DNA from: Drechmeria coniospora
Lineage: Eukaryota; Ascomycota; Sordariomycetes; Hypocreales; Ophiocordycipitaceae
Direction of reading: 5' to 3'
DNA: 64,000 nucleotides
NCBI RefSeq assembly: GCF_001625195.1
Contig: NC_054390.1
Location: 7,227,222 to 7,291,221 of the forward strand
A program made the translations under genes and the position numbers. Positions 10,735 to 21,489 of the stretch are shown here, in pieces. Each line of letters starts with the position of its first letter. The first letter of the stretch is position 1. Under the pieces are notes generated by a model. It made no database searches. It saw only the letters and a program-made list of their open reading frames with translations, and was not told where the DNA came from.

Positions 10735-11675
10735 TCAAACCTTTGGCTGGTCAAACTTGTCAAAGACGGAGTAGTGGTTGGCATCGACATCGACGACGGC
10801 CTTGATGAAATGTGGGTAGTTTTCCTCCCAGCCCAGCAGGGTCTTGTGACGGAATATGTCGATGAGACAGGGGTCGCATTCGTTTTCGCCCTTTTTCTTT
10901 TCCGCCGGTCGCGTGCAGCGAACCATGACTGCCGGCGGGGGTGCGACGGAGCCGACGACGGGATCTTTGCTCGGAGCCTGCCGCGTCTCGACCAGCCTCC
11001 AGGATTCGTCGAGCGGCTTGTGAAGGAGGCCTCGAGGCGGGATGGTGAAGCTTCGGCCGGCGACTCTGACTTTGACCTCGTCGCCGTTGCACGCCGGGGC
11101 GTCCCACGAGGGAAGATCCCAGTGCTTCAGCATCAGGTCGCAGTTGTCAAAGGACTTTGCCACGAGGTCGGGGATGCCAACTATCTCGCACTCGGACGTG
11201 GCCATGGTCAGCTTGGAGCGAGCAATGTGGTAGGGAGAATCGATGATGAGGAAGCCGGCGATGGTGAGGTTCGTCGAGTCGTCCTCGGCGAGCATGCGTG
11301 CCATGGCGAGGGAGAGGAAGCCGCCGAGGGACCATCCTAGCAAGCCCGGATTAGTTTGCGTAGGCAATGGAGGGGTGGGATACCGTCGAGGGGCCCGTCG
11401 GTACCTCCGAGCAGGATGGTGCCGCTGATGCCGGCTTTGAGGATCAGGTCGATGTAGTGGCGGGCCATCTCGTCCATGCCGCCTTCGAAGTGTCCTCCGT
11501 CAAAGTACCTCGGGTTGTGGATGGCCCAGACATCGCGATGGAGGCTGTCGAGGATGAAGTAGCTGAAGATGGTTCCGCCTCCGTCGTGGACGAGGACGAG
11601 AGGCGTCGGCGGGTTCGCACGTTTGTGCAGCGGCACGAACTGCACCTTGGTCGGGTTTGGGCCGTCGACAAACAT
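10735..11675 (-). CDS. Free-standing alpha/beta-hydrolase thioesterase (PKS/NRPS TE-like)
   Basis: Two exons on the minus strand, 11675-11405 and 11336-10735, are separated by a 68-nt intron (GTACCG...CTAG). The splice rebuilds the nucleophile elbow TILLGGWSLGG, with Ser93 as the predicted nucleophile. The 290-aa product opens with VLVHDGGGTIFSYF (oxyanion-hole region) and ends with DANHYSVF, where His278 completes the triad. This is the layout of thioesterase domains that release polyketides or peptides from carrier proteins. No PKS or NRPS module is attached or nearby, so it is either a type II editing enzyme, part of a dispersed pathway, or a stand-alone hydrolase. The start at 11675 is the only good Met before the domain. 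Confidence 0.85.
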
Positions 11676-12836
11676 GACGTCGCTCCGACGGGCGATTCTG
11701 GCTCACAGAGGAGGACGTGAAACGAAGGGTGCGCAGATGCGTGTGAATGGTGCAGGTGGCAAGTTGGCGAGTAGCAGGCGGCAGGCGATGTTACTGCGAG
11801 TAATCAGCACTCAACCTCAACACCACGGTTGTTTGGCGAGGTGAGATGTCGAGGAAGCTGCCACTACGGATACAACTTTACAGGTATTACTGCTTCGCTT
11901 GTAGTTACTGTACTTGACTGTGACAAACAAGTACAAGCACAGGCGCACGGAGTGCAGTGCTTGTACAGGGACGTAAGTAGTAATACTGCAAGTGCCTGTA
12001 CTCCGTACTCCCCACACACGCAAATACTACATACTGTACTACTTAGTCCTGAAGTACCTCAAGTACATGTACATGGTGGTTGGTGGGTGCGTCGTGGTGC
12101 GTAAGTACCAGCAAGTACTTTATTTCGTTTCAGAGTCACCTTCAACTACACCTACTCCGTACTACGGAGTGCTCGCTTACGGAGTACAGTAATAGTTGGA
12201 GTTTACTGTACTCCGTACTCCGTACAAGAACGTTCTTGTACGAGGTAATAAATAATTCAAGGTCCCTTCCCCTGCACTCCATCCATGCGCTTATACGAGA
12301 ACCGTGCTTTTTGATGTAATTGTACCTATTATTATTACATGGCAATATTACGTCACCCCAAACCTCTGGTCAACTTCGTCATGTCCCGAATCTTTACCGA
12401 CTTCTTCGACTTCTTCGACGACGTCGTCAAGGCCGACACAGACGAAGCAGCCGAGCCAAAGGCATTCGCTGGTTCAATTGTGGGTGCTTGATGGAGCTTT
12501 GACGACGAATAGTGCGATTCGTTTCCATGCTGGCCAAGACACAACACACGTCTGACATGTCAGCATTCACCTTCACAATGCGCGATAGGAACGGGGCGAT
12601 TGCAGAGTATCAACAAGTTGAATTTGACTGTGCTATTCACGCCGATACGAGACCCTCGGGATCGCCAAATCGATCCATTCATTCTTCGAATCTCGACAGA
12701 CATGACGCATACATGCCAGGCAATGCCCCTTTCCCATCCCATGCGAGGGCATCTGAAAGAAGAAAAAAAGGCCAAGGACTCCGATACGCCGTTGATGTGG
12801 GAGACGAGTGGAAAGTCGGACGAGCTTCGATGATTC
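11676..12836. other. Intergenic, GTACGGAGTAC-motif-rich
   Basis: No gene is supported. Between about 11870 and 12250 the sequence is dense in TACTGTAC, AGTACTT and ACTCCGTAC words. These include the stacked copies at 12150-12190 and 12210-12226. Confidence 0.55.
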
Positions 12837-13649
12837 TCAGCAGAACTTTCCTTTCGGTCCCATGTGGGTTGTCGAGGCGCAGGCCCACGTCCGGTTCTTG
12901 TGGTCGTGCAAGATGCCCGCGCCGATGAGCTCCTTGCACACGGGCGGCTTCGCCAAGAAACTGGAAAGGGCGCCGGAGAAGCCGGTGATGGTGACATTGT
13001 GGTCGACGCCGAGGCAGTAGAGCTCCGTGTCGTTCTTCAGCTGGACGAGGTGGCTCGAGCTTACGATGTTCTCGTGGCTGAGGATCTTGGCCGTGTTCTC
13101 GTTGCGCTTGCACATGTGAATGTGGACCTGTTCCATATCTCGCGCCCGGACCGAGTTCAGCCACAAGGACTCCGTCTTGGAGTTGTACTTTTCCTGGGCA
13201 TATATCCATCCGTGATCGTGGCCGTGGCCCATCTCGAGGATGCCGGGCAGGCGCTCGGTGGTGGTGATGAGAGGGTCGTGCGGCGCCTTGGCAGGCAGCA
13301 GGACCCATATGGGATTGCTGTTGACCTTGAAGGGCGAGCTGGTCGGGCAATCGACGGTGCCTTGGATGCAATCGCAGAGGGAGTGGAAGAAGATGCCGCA
13401 ACCTCCGCAGTCGTACTGGTTGTCGGTGCAGCCAGCGGTGGCGCAGTGATAGACTGCCTTGGTGAGGTTGGTGACGTCGCAGACGGGGCAGTTGGACGAG
13501 CAGCCGTGTTCGACGCCGGCGCAGTCGCAGTGGGTCACGTTCATCCGGCTGATTTCGCTCGACGTACACTTGCTCTGGGCGGCGTCGCCGACCTGGAGTA
13601 TGGCGGCGGCGAAAAGGAAGAGAGCTGGCAGGAAGTCCTTGAAGTGCAT
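12837..13649 (-). CDS. Secreted Cys-rich protein with CDP-diacylglycerol pyrophosphatase (CDH)-like domain
   Basis: A single exon; I start at Met 13649 because MHFKDFLPALFLFAAAIL followed by GDAA is a clear signal peptide. The frame is open to 13733. The 270-aa product has a Cys-rich N-terminal part (about residues 26-110, with CxxCxxC-like groups such as CDCAG, CPVCD and CGGCG). A C-terminal domain resembles bacterial CDH of the HIT-like fold: NPIWVLLPAKAPHDPL, then a LWLNSVRARD strand followed by the catalytic-type motif QVHIHMC. E. coli CDH has the related order SLAINS...HIHISC. CDH cleaves CDP-diacylglycerol to phosphatidate and CMP. Whether this fungal protein keeps the activity is unknown. 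It may carry four or more N-glycosylation sites (NVT, NLT, NDT, NRT). Confidence 0.7.
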   Translation of the reverse strand: MHFKDFLPALFLFAAAILQVGDAAQSKCTSSEISRMNVTHCDCAGVEHGCSSNCPVCDVTNLTKAVYHCATAGCTDNQYDCGGCGIFFHSLCDCIQGTVDCPTSSPFKVNSNPIWVLLPAKAPHDPLITTTERLPGILEMGHGHDHGWIYAQEKYNSKTESLWLNSVRARDMEQVHIHMCKRNENTAKILSHENIVSSSHLVQLKNDTELYCLGVDHNVTITGFSGALSSFLAKPPVCKELIGAGILHDHKNRTWACASTTHMGPKGKFC

Positions 13650-13809
13650 GGTGGCGGTGGTGGCGGTGTGATGGGGAGGTTGACGAGGATCGATATTCGA
13701 AGGAGGTTGATGTTGCAGTATCAACGAATGCACAGGAAATATCGAGTGTGCGTGCGTTAGGGCGGGAGACTTTGGCGATGACTCAACCTGTCGAGAGATG
13801 GGAGAGGAT

Positions 13810-14062
13810 AAAGAGAGGATGATGACCAGAGAGGATGATGACCAGAGAGGATGATGACCAGAGAGGATGATGACACAGAGGATGATGACCAGAGAGGATG
13901 ATGATCAGAGAGGATGATGACACAGAGGATGATGACACGGAGGATGATGATCAGAGAGGATGATGATCAGAGAGGATGATGATCAGAGAGGATGATGATC
14001 AGAGAGGATGATGATCAGAAGATGATGATGATCAGAAGATGATGATCAGAGTGGATGATGAT
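13810..14062. repeat. 16-bp minisatellite, unit AGAGGATGATGAYCAG
   Basis: About sixteen tandem copies of a 16-bp unit, with shorter variants reading AGAGGATGATGACAC. The array starts about 160 bp upstream of the start codon of the secreted CDH-like gene, inside its likely promoter. Confidence 0.92.
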
Positions 14063-16529
14063 CAGAAACGAGGTTGGACCATCGACGGTTCCCTCGGCTC
14101 TTTTTATGTTCGAGAGCCCGTACCGACGCTCCGATTCGCACGTAACATCTTCATCTTGCTTTCATGGCTGTCCAGCTCCGGCAGCTCCATGGCCAACCTC
14201 TGCCATGCTCAGGGGGTAACGGGAACGGAGGCGAGGAGGGTGCAAGTTGGAGATAAAAGTGGAAAGGCTGCCGCTACGTTACTCGACCTTCTGAGATGGC
14301 GTTCTCGCGTGGCGCAGGCTACAAGCGGCCAGGTCGAAGCCAATTGTGGCCCATGGCCAGTGGCGCTGCAGCGAGCACCAAGGGACGCACAGGGACGCTT
14401 TCGTCCGTCCCTCTTCCGTCTCGATGCAGCGGTGCAGCACAACAAGGCGTGCTCTGGGTGGCCGTGCTAGAAAGAGGAATGGTTCGTACGACCTGCTTCA
14501 CACACGCGGCACATGCTTTTCGCCCGCTCTCGCCATTGGGCTTCTCCGTCAATGGAGGTCGCAGAGCGTATTGGCAGGCACGCACAGGAATCAAGATGGC
14601 ACTCGGCATACTGTGCGTTCGCTCGCCTCGACGCCGCATTCCTTGTGTCCTCCGTACATTATGGAGTACTTACAGTCGGATCGCTCAACTACCGATCGGC
14701 ACCAAGGTACTAGGTACTAGATCGTTGGCATCCAGATCAAATGTAAGCAGGTTACAGCGATAGTAACCAGTACTAGGGAACGACTAGCCACCTAAATGCC
14801 TGCTAAGGTACCGACTACCATGCGTGTACGGAGCAAAGTAGTGCTTCGTAGAAGGTCCCTAGGGGAATTGTGCGGGGAAAGATGGGCTCCTGTGCGGAGT
14901 CACCGCGTTAGCAAGCTTGGCCTGGCCACTGGCTGGTACCTACCACTACGACCGCTAGCTCTCGTTTCAAAGCCACTCCAAACGTCCAGCCACGGCAACG
15001 GTTGGTGCGTTGTAGCTCGTACCGGTACATGCGACCCGCCAACGGATAGTAGGTCCCCAGCTGTTTCGTCCACCATCTCACTCCCCTGGATTCGGCAGAA
15101 GCGGTACCTGTACATGGACACCAGTAACGTGCCATCGGCAAACGCTGTTACGGACGGCGGCAACTTTGATGTCGCTACCCACTACCAGAATAGTGGTGGA
15201 GGAGGTGGTGGTGGTGGTAGTAGAGGCATTGAACAAAGTCAAAGGGCGCAGAGAGACCTGTTGTTCCATACTGAGCAACCAAACGAGCAGATCTCGACAC
15301 GGGCCTTTACACGGCGGACCGAAAGCGTGGGTGGCGAGAGAGAACGGCTGCACGGCGAGAGAGGGAATGAACGACGACGCGAGTGACGCAGGGATGAACA
15401 GAAATGGGGATCCACTCGTTGCGATGCCTATTGCGCACTGACGACGGCAGTCAGATGGGACACACTCGCCGTCCAGACGGACGGGACGGATTGCATCGCA
15501 ATCACGATTCAAAGGCAAGCAGGTACTGGGAGTTGGCTGAGACATTGCCGTCGCCTGCTGTGATTGACGATGGGTGACCGGCAGGCCTGGAACGGAGCCT
15601 ACTCGTTTTGCTAAAGGACAGTGCAAACCAGTAGCGTGGACAAAGGTCCGCCGACCAAGGGCCTCCTTTACTGCGAAATGTACTGCAGCTCAAGGGTGGA
15701 TCGTTGACCGGCTGGTGCGGAAGAAAGTACCAACGTCGCAGCATGCCGAATGAACCAAAATCTCCAGCGCGTTGGGGCGTTAGGGCTTCGGGGCATCAAG
15801 GCCGGTGAGGGCGCTTAGCGCTCGCGTTGATGACAGAGGAAGCGAAGCAGCGATGGTGGTGAGATAAAAATGGGTATGTGAACCTGGCGATACGAATCAT
15901 GGTCCTCCCTCCGCCGGTGCAGCCCTGCATCCTGCCTCGACTCGGGTCGTACGATCGATGGCTTGACGATGGTTCATCGGAGTGCTCGCGGGAACGACTT
16001 AGCCGATAGGCTCGGTGATGAGATTGGCTGGAAGGGGCTGCCATCGACAGCGAACGTCCCCCCACTGTCTCGGCTAGCCACGCCGGGCGCGGGGTAAATA
16101 CAGGAGGCTGATATGGACGAGCGCAGGGGTTGGATGGAGTTCCCTTCCAGCCCTGGCAGCGCTGTAATTGCACGAGCAACAATCGGACCCAGTGGCTGTT
16201 CACCTGCATGAACAAGGAGCACAAGGCACCCGTCATTCGTTCGATGTTGGCTGGCCGCGAGTCGGATATGCGTCCCATGGCCGGCAAGCCCGAGCTGAGA
16301 GGCACATGGTAGCTGTTGGCGGCACCAGCTGGACTGCAAAATTCCCGTAACGTAGCAGGATGATGCTACAGGCGCCGGACGAAGCGAGCCAAACATCCCG
16401 AATGGGGGGAGGGGGTGCCCTGTAACTCTTGAAGGAACGGCCAGGAACGCCAAACCTAGGATTCGGTGCGAAGATTGGTCGAATTGGCAACGACAACATG
16501 CCCAAAATGAGTGGAGACTGGGCCAGGAG

Positions 16530-17170
16530 CGTCTACTTACAGTACGGAGTATTACTTAGTGCACAGTTCCTGGCGTATTCCCGGCTGTACTGTACGGACG
16601 GAGTATTACTCGCGAGCTACTTACAAATCTGCCGTGCGCATGTGCCTGTATGGCGTACTGCAAAGGTACAGTAAGTACTGTAGAAGGAAGCATTGTTGGC
16701 AAGGAATAATACTGTACCACCTACTGTATACTGTACGGAGTACAGCACGGAGCACAGAGGTAATATTGATGGTAATATTAATAGTGTACTTGCCCAGGTA
16801 CTTGGCACCCACCTCTGTGGAAGTATTCCGTACTCGCACATGTAAGTACTAACTTACTTAAGTACTTGCAGTCTAATACCTGCAAAGTCGCAAGTACTGG
16901 GGCAGTGCGGAGTACACTTAGTTGTACTTACGGTGCCCTTGTGGCGTACGGGGGTGCAGACTAGCAACGCGGGGGGAACCATCCAGGACCTTCTCGCATG
17001 TTCTTTTGCCATTCCTCGTCCATACTGGATCCAGCGTTCTCTGTCGAACATGTACGGAGCACAGTACTCCGTACTCACACCTAGTACCGTTCTCCATACA
17101 GTACAGCTCAATTGGTGGGTGACCATGTATTGTAGTATGCAGTACTGTACTGAGTACCTAGTTGATGGTC
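16530..17170. repeat. Cluster of GTACGGAGTAC / GTACTCCGTAC motifs
   Basis: This 640-bp stretch contains many copies and half-copies of the 11-bp palindrome-like word (for example near 16541, 16733, 17053 and 17066), interleaved with AGTACTT, TACTGTAC and CAAGTACT. The same vocabulary appears in other intergenic regions of the window. No coding function is visible. Confidence 0.75.
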
Positions 17171-17631
17171 CAAGTGGCAAGTATTAATTCCTGGAACCTA
17201 CAAAGTTCCATTCGTGACCTATTGCTGCGCAGAGTGTCGCTTGAATCCCCTCTATTGCCTTTGGGACCTCATCACAAAACCATGGTAGCATTCGACTACT
17301 CCATCTCTCTCGGGCAGACCGAGGCCAGAAATAGGGCCTGCCATCCAACGTCGCAGACTGTTCATGGTGTTTTGCCCCCTCACTCACGGCCGCGTCCCGA
17401 GCAGCATCGCAATGGCTCATCATTTCTGGCAGCGTCGTCAGGATGTACTGGGCACTCTTTGCTCACATCAAGCTCCTCCCGACACACAAGATTGATGAAT
17501 GGTGCTTGCCCGTTGCCTTTCTCTCGCACTTTCGACAGCAGATACCGGAAATGAGAAATTCGCCTCATTCGCAGGACGTCGAACCAGGGACCATCGTGCG
17601 TCTGGCCACCGATTCGTCCAACATATATCAT

Positions 17632-17870
17632 ATGCTGACAGCCGGCTCTGTGTCGGCGAGAGTTGGGGCCTCATTTGACGCAAAACTCAGACTTGCCCCA
17701 GACCCTTCAGAATGGAATGGAGCGGGCGTCGACCTTCATCATCGACGACTACCAAGCCGTCCAACAGGTATCATGAACTGACATCCGGCTCCGTGTGGGC
17801 GAGAATCGAAGCCTCATCTGACGCAAAAATCGAAGTGCCCCAATCCGTTCAAATGGGAAAAAGGGAAAGG
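17632..17870. repeat. Diverged direct duplication, offset about 143 bp
   Basis: The segment beginning GCCGGCTCTGTG near 17641 recurs as TCCGGCTCCGTG near 17784. It continues with GGCGAGA, GCCTCAT, TGACGCAAAA and TGCCCCA in the same order. I estimate roughly 75% identity over about 85 bp. It is non-coding as far as I can see. Confidence 0.7.
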
Positions 17871-18362
17871 AAAACATGAAAAATGATGGTGCCTCGGGGG
17901 CCACCAACTATAGTGCGCTGCTTGTGGCTCCCCGAGTGCAAAGGCAACTCGTTCGTTTGTGACTCTGAAGCGCAAACATCGTACGTCATCATGATCCTCC
18001 ACCAACTCCTATTTGCTGCCCTTCACCGATGACTTCACACATGAGCCAAGCCCGTTGCGTGCAGAAGCAACAGGACGCAAGTGAGCAGGCGACGAAAGGA
18101 AGAAACGTTGACGCCACAGGCTCTCCACGGGAACATGTCATTCGCTCGATGCTGCGACACGGCCATTTTTTGTCAGTGGCAATCATGCCGGCTCGCACTG
18201 GATTAAACGAACTCGAATGATGCTTTCGACCGCCATGAGTGGCCGTCCGTTGGAATGTAAGAGCTCGAGGCGAAAGAAGGCCCGTCGGGGAGAAAAGGGT
18301 CCGTCTTGGGTAGCTCCTGACTTCAACGAGACGAGGCAATCCCGGCAGTGATGAATACTTGA

Positions 18363-19028
18363 ATGAAGGAGAGCACTGTGCGTGCACACTGCCGAGTTTC
18401 ATCATGCTCTTTCTCGGAAACGTTAGACACGGGATGTCCATCACCCGCCAGTGCTCAACACTCTCCGAGTGCTCGCTTGCCACCATCGTCGGATCCGTCC
18501 TTGTCGGGTACTGAGCTATACTCTTCTCCTCCGAGACTTCTGTCGGTAACATCAGACAATAGAGCTGTGTTTGCACGCGCCAAAGGTCCATGCCCAACCA
18601 TAACGGCGACCGCTGACGTCTGCTCGAGCTGCTGCGTCAAGGACTGCACCATTCGCCAAACCATCACCAACCCCCTCGACTGCCCGGTCCGTGTCGCAAC
18701 ATCCATGACATACTACCCATGCTGCGGAAGCACCTGTCCTGAAGGCTGCGCCTCGACCAAGTACAAGATCGTTCGGAGGACCCGTCGGCCTCGGTCGATC
18801 CCCTGCCCGACGGCGACGTCCATCGCGAGCATCTGCTCCACTTGTGTTCGGGTCATGTGTATTCAGATGGAGACTTTTTACTTTCGAACCGACTGTCCCT
18901 GGCCCGTCCCGACGAAGACGACCAGCTATCCCTGCGACGGCCCTTGCCCTGGCGGATGCGCCACTACATACACGACGGACCCTGCCACCTTTTCGTGTGC
19001 AACCCTGCCTACTGAGCGCATTTTTTGA
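18363..19028 (+). CDS. Cys-rich protein with two tandem modules (start uncertain)
   Basis: An open frame of 221 codons. Its last 140 residues hold two copies of one Cys-rich module, roughly residues 76-140 and 145-210. Both follow the order CPT, then CSxC, then a further Cys, then DCP, then a T-rich strand, then PCxG, then CPxGCAxTxY. Similar Thr/Cys modules occur in fungal secreted or wall-anchored proteins, so an extracellular role is likely by inference. The first 75 residues look non-coding: no signal peptide, Ser/Pro-rich. The true start may therefore be an upstream exon or Met I could not place, or the gene may have lost its 5' end. I tested splicing from an ATG at 18434 and the phase did not fit. 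Confidence 0.5.
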   Translation: MKESTVRAHCRVSSCSFSETLDTGCPSPASAQHSPSARLPPSSDPSLSGTELYSSPPRLLSVTSDNRAVFARAKGPCPTITATADVCSSCCVKDCTIRQTITNPLDCPVRVATSMTYYPCCGSTCPEGCASTKYKIVRRTRRPRSIPCPTATSIASICSTCVRVMCIQMETFYFRTDCPWPVPTKTTSYPCDGPCPGGCATTYTTDPATFSCATLPTERIF

Positions 19029-19592
19029 TCTTGCTACTTGCAGGGCCCCAAACCATTGGCTTGGCTGGAACTTGGCCTATGTGTCGTTGGAACCGTCGAG
19101 GCTCCCAATAACTCTATTCATCGTCGAATTGAATATTAACTCGCCATTCATTGCCTAAGGCTCATAGCCTCACTGGTATGCCGCTTGACGCAAACGGACT
19201 ACCAGCAGTTGGCGTGGCAAATGTGGAACGAGAATCCATGTGAGTCGCGACACTAGCAGTGCAGGATGATGGCCAGCGTGCCAGTTATCTCTTCTTCGCC
19301 GTGATATCAATGCAGCCAAACTCCCAGCGAGACTGGGCGTCGATACTTGTTCGGCAGGTCATCCGGAACAATGATGGCGCTTCTCCCACGCCCCGTACGC
19401 AAGCTTGTCGTTATTGACGGGCTGAAAGATTATACGCCTCATCAGCGCTGTCCAGCCGAGAGTTTGTGGAGCTGATGGCGGTGCCTCACCTGGGGAGTTC
19501 CCTGGTAGACACTGCAGCTCAGGCGCTGGTTCTATACTCCTCATCCATCAACGAGTGCATGCTCGGCACCATGCCTCTTTCCGTTCTTCCCG
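19029..19592. other. Convergent intergenic region
   Basis: This lies between the 3' ends of the Cys-rich ORF and the bZIP gene. I see nothing specific in it. Confidence 0.45.
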
Positions 19593-21489
19593 TCACAGAC
19601 AGGCCCCGATGAGTTGAAGGAGCTGCTCCTTGGGGATCAGCCCCGAGAGCTGGGACATCAAAATCGAGGCCAGCGTCGTTCTGGGGCGGTCACATTGCCA
19701 CGAATGCCTATCAACAGACAAGGCCATGGCGAGAGACCATGCCGTTGGAAGCTTCAGTCGGTTCAGGTCAGCTAGTCCCATGAAGTTTTGACACTGTCGC
19801 ATATAGTGTAAGCCTACCTCATGTTGGACGCCATGCAGGAGACGGGACAGAAACCCGGCGGTAATCGGTGGCATCTTTCCGTCCGACGTATCAATCAAGG
19901 GCTTTACCTGGGCGAGAACACTGTTGCGCCCTCGGGAACTCTCCGAGATGAGCATTGACTCGACGGCACTGAGAAACGGTTCGCCGAAGCCGATTTGTTC
20001 CCAGCAATTCCATGGCTGCGCCAGGTCGGAGACGACTTTGGCGGCCGGCTCCTTGTGCTGCCCGCAGTTCTGCTTGTTCGCTGGAGGTGTTGTCTCACGA
20101 AAGGAATCGCCAAAGAAAGCTACCGAAGAATCGTTCAAGGTCTCCATTCCTGCCGCCGCAACATGTTGCTCAATGCCATCGAACCGTGGCTCTTCCGCCG
20201 AACTCCTGCCAGGCAGGCAAGGCTCCGGCCCCAGAGCGCTAGTTGACATGAGCGTCTGGGAGGTAATCGGAGCGTGCACGGCGGCGTTCTGCAGACAAGC
20301 CATAGAATCTGCGACTGGCGAGGGATGACGCCACGTAACGTCAAGACTGTCAGCATCCCATAAGTTGGCGGCAATGCTGTCGGTGAGGGCCGGGGAAAGG
20401 CCATTCATGAGAAGCATCTGCTCCGACGGGCAAATGTTACCTGGAACCATTGTGTTAGGCTGTTACTACTGACCTGTACCAAGCGAGAACCAAGCTCATG
20501 CACGTACTAGGGTCCATGATATCCGCGACGCCGTAGCAACCGGGGACGGGCGTGTTGCTGGCATCGTATTGGAGGTCATTGTTATCCAGCCTGTGCGTGG
20601 GTTGCCACTGGAGCCGCTTCACGTCGTGCAAACATTTCTCGGGCCCACTGACTGGTTGGTCGTACTGGAGAGGCCCTGGAGGTGTGAGAAGGCCGCGATG
20701 AACTTTCCCCAGAGGTAGAGAAGTAGCATAAGAATATGGCGGGCAGTGGATTATGTGGCGAGCACGGTCAGTCAGGGGGTTTCGTGACGAACCAAACTCC
20801 CGAACGGCTGGCCCATATGCACTCGGTTGCATCATTCGTCTCATTCGCCTGTTTTCTCCAGCAGAGCCCGGTGATGGTGTCGATTCCCCATCGGACAACT
20901 GACGCTTCGATTTCTGCCCTTCACGATCGTCGAGCCTCGCTTGAAGTTCACCGAGCCTTGCTTTCATGCGGTAGCCTTGCACAGCAGTTCAAGTCAGCAG
21001 CCGAACCACCTGGTCGATCAGGCGGCGTGGAAAGAAGCCGCGCAGGGATGCAATCCGAGTGCGGTATGGATTTCGCATCGGTGTCGCCAACTTACGATAC
21101 GATCTCTGCGCCACTCGGTTCTGTATCCGTTTCTTCTCTTTGGGATCCTTTGCTCGCGTCCAGTCGTCCTCTTTCCTCAGTTCCTTCGGGTTAGGCAGGG
21201 ACGTCATCCAATTTGCTCTTTTATTTTCCATTTCCCTTTGCGGACTTGGCGTTGTCGGCACTGGGCTGCTCAAGGGCGTGGACGTGGACGACGGTGGAGA
21301 TGTGTTGGAGGGTGAGGATATCGTGAGGTCAGGAAGAGCACAATCTGCTACCGTTTTGGCACGGAGGTTCATGGTGCCACCGGTAGGGAAAGACCATAGA
21401 TCCAAGAGAGACATTGCTGTGCCCTGGCTGCAAGCGATGAGATGGTAAACCGACGAATGTTGCAGCTGCTGCACAGAAGCTGGGAGCAT
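19593..21489 (-). CDS. bZIP transcription factor
   Basis: Three minus-strand exons join in phase: 21489-21096, 20975-20508 and 20440-19593 (569 aa). Intron 1 (120 nt, GTAAGT) interrupts the basic region. Splicing gives KKRIQNRVAQRSYR followed by YRMKARLGELQARL, the fungal NxxAQRxxR signature (Asn124, Arg132) and a short zipper. Intron 2 (67 nt, GTACGT, CTAAC branch) restores MDPS-NICPSEQMLL. The middle is Ser/Pro-rich and probably disordered. The C-terminal 150 residues are helical and Leu-rich (FLSRLLHGVQHEVGLHYMRQ), as in many fungal bZIPs with a conserved tail of unknown role. It is nuclear by inference. Targets are unknown. Alternative starts are Met26 and Met40 (21372). Confidence 0.85.

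Larger units (their letters stand above)
13650..18362. other. Long gene-poor, repeat-rich interval
   Basis: No gene is supported over 4.7 kb. It contains the 16-bp minisatellite (13810-14062), a GGTGGT run near 15185-15220, a dense GTACGGAGTAC/AGTACTT region at about 16530-17170, and a diverged direct duplication near 17630-17870. Open frames of 150-200 codons exist on both strands but show no domains and overlap each other. Confidence 0.5.

Noticed and set aside
18434..18556. Signal-peptide-like first exon (MSITRQCSTLSECSLATIVG) for the Cys-rich ORF
   Set aside because: Splicing GT at 18508 to the AG at 18555 puts the Cys modules out of frame.
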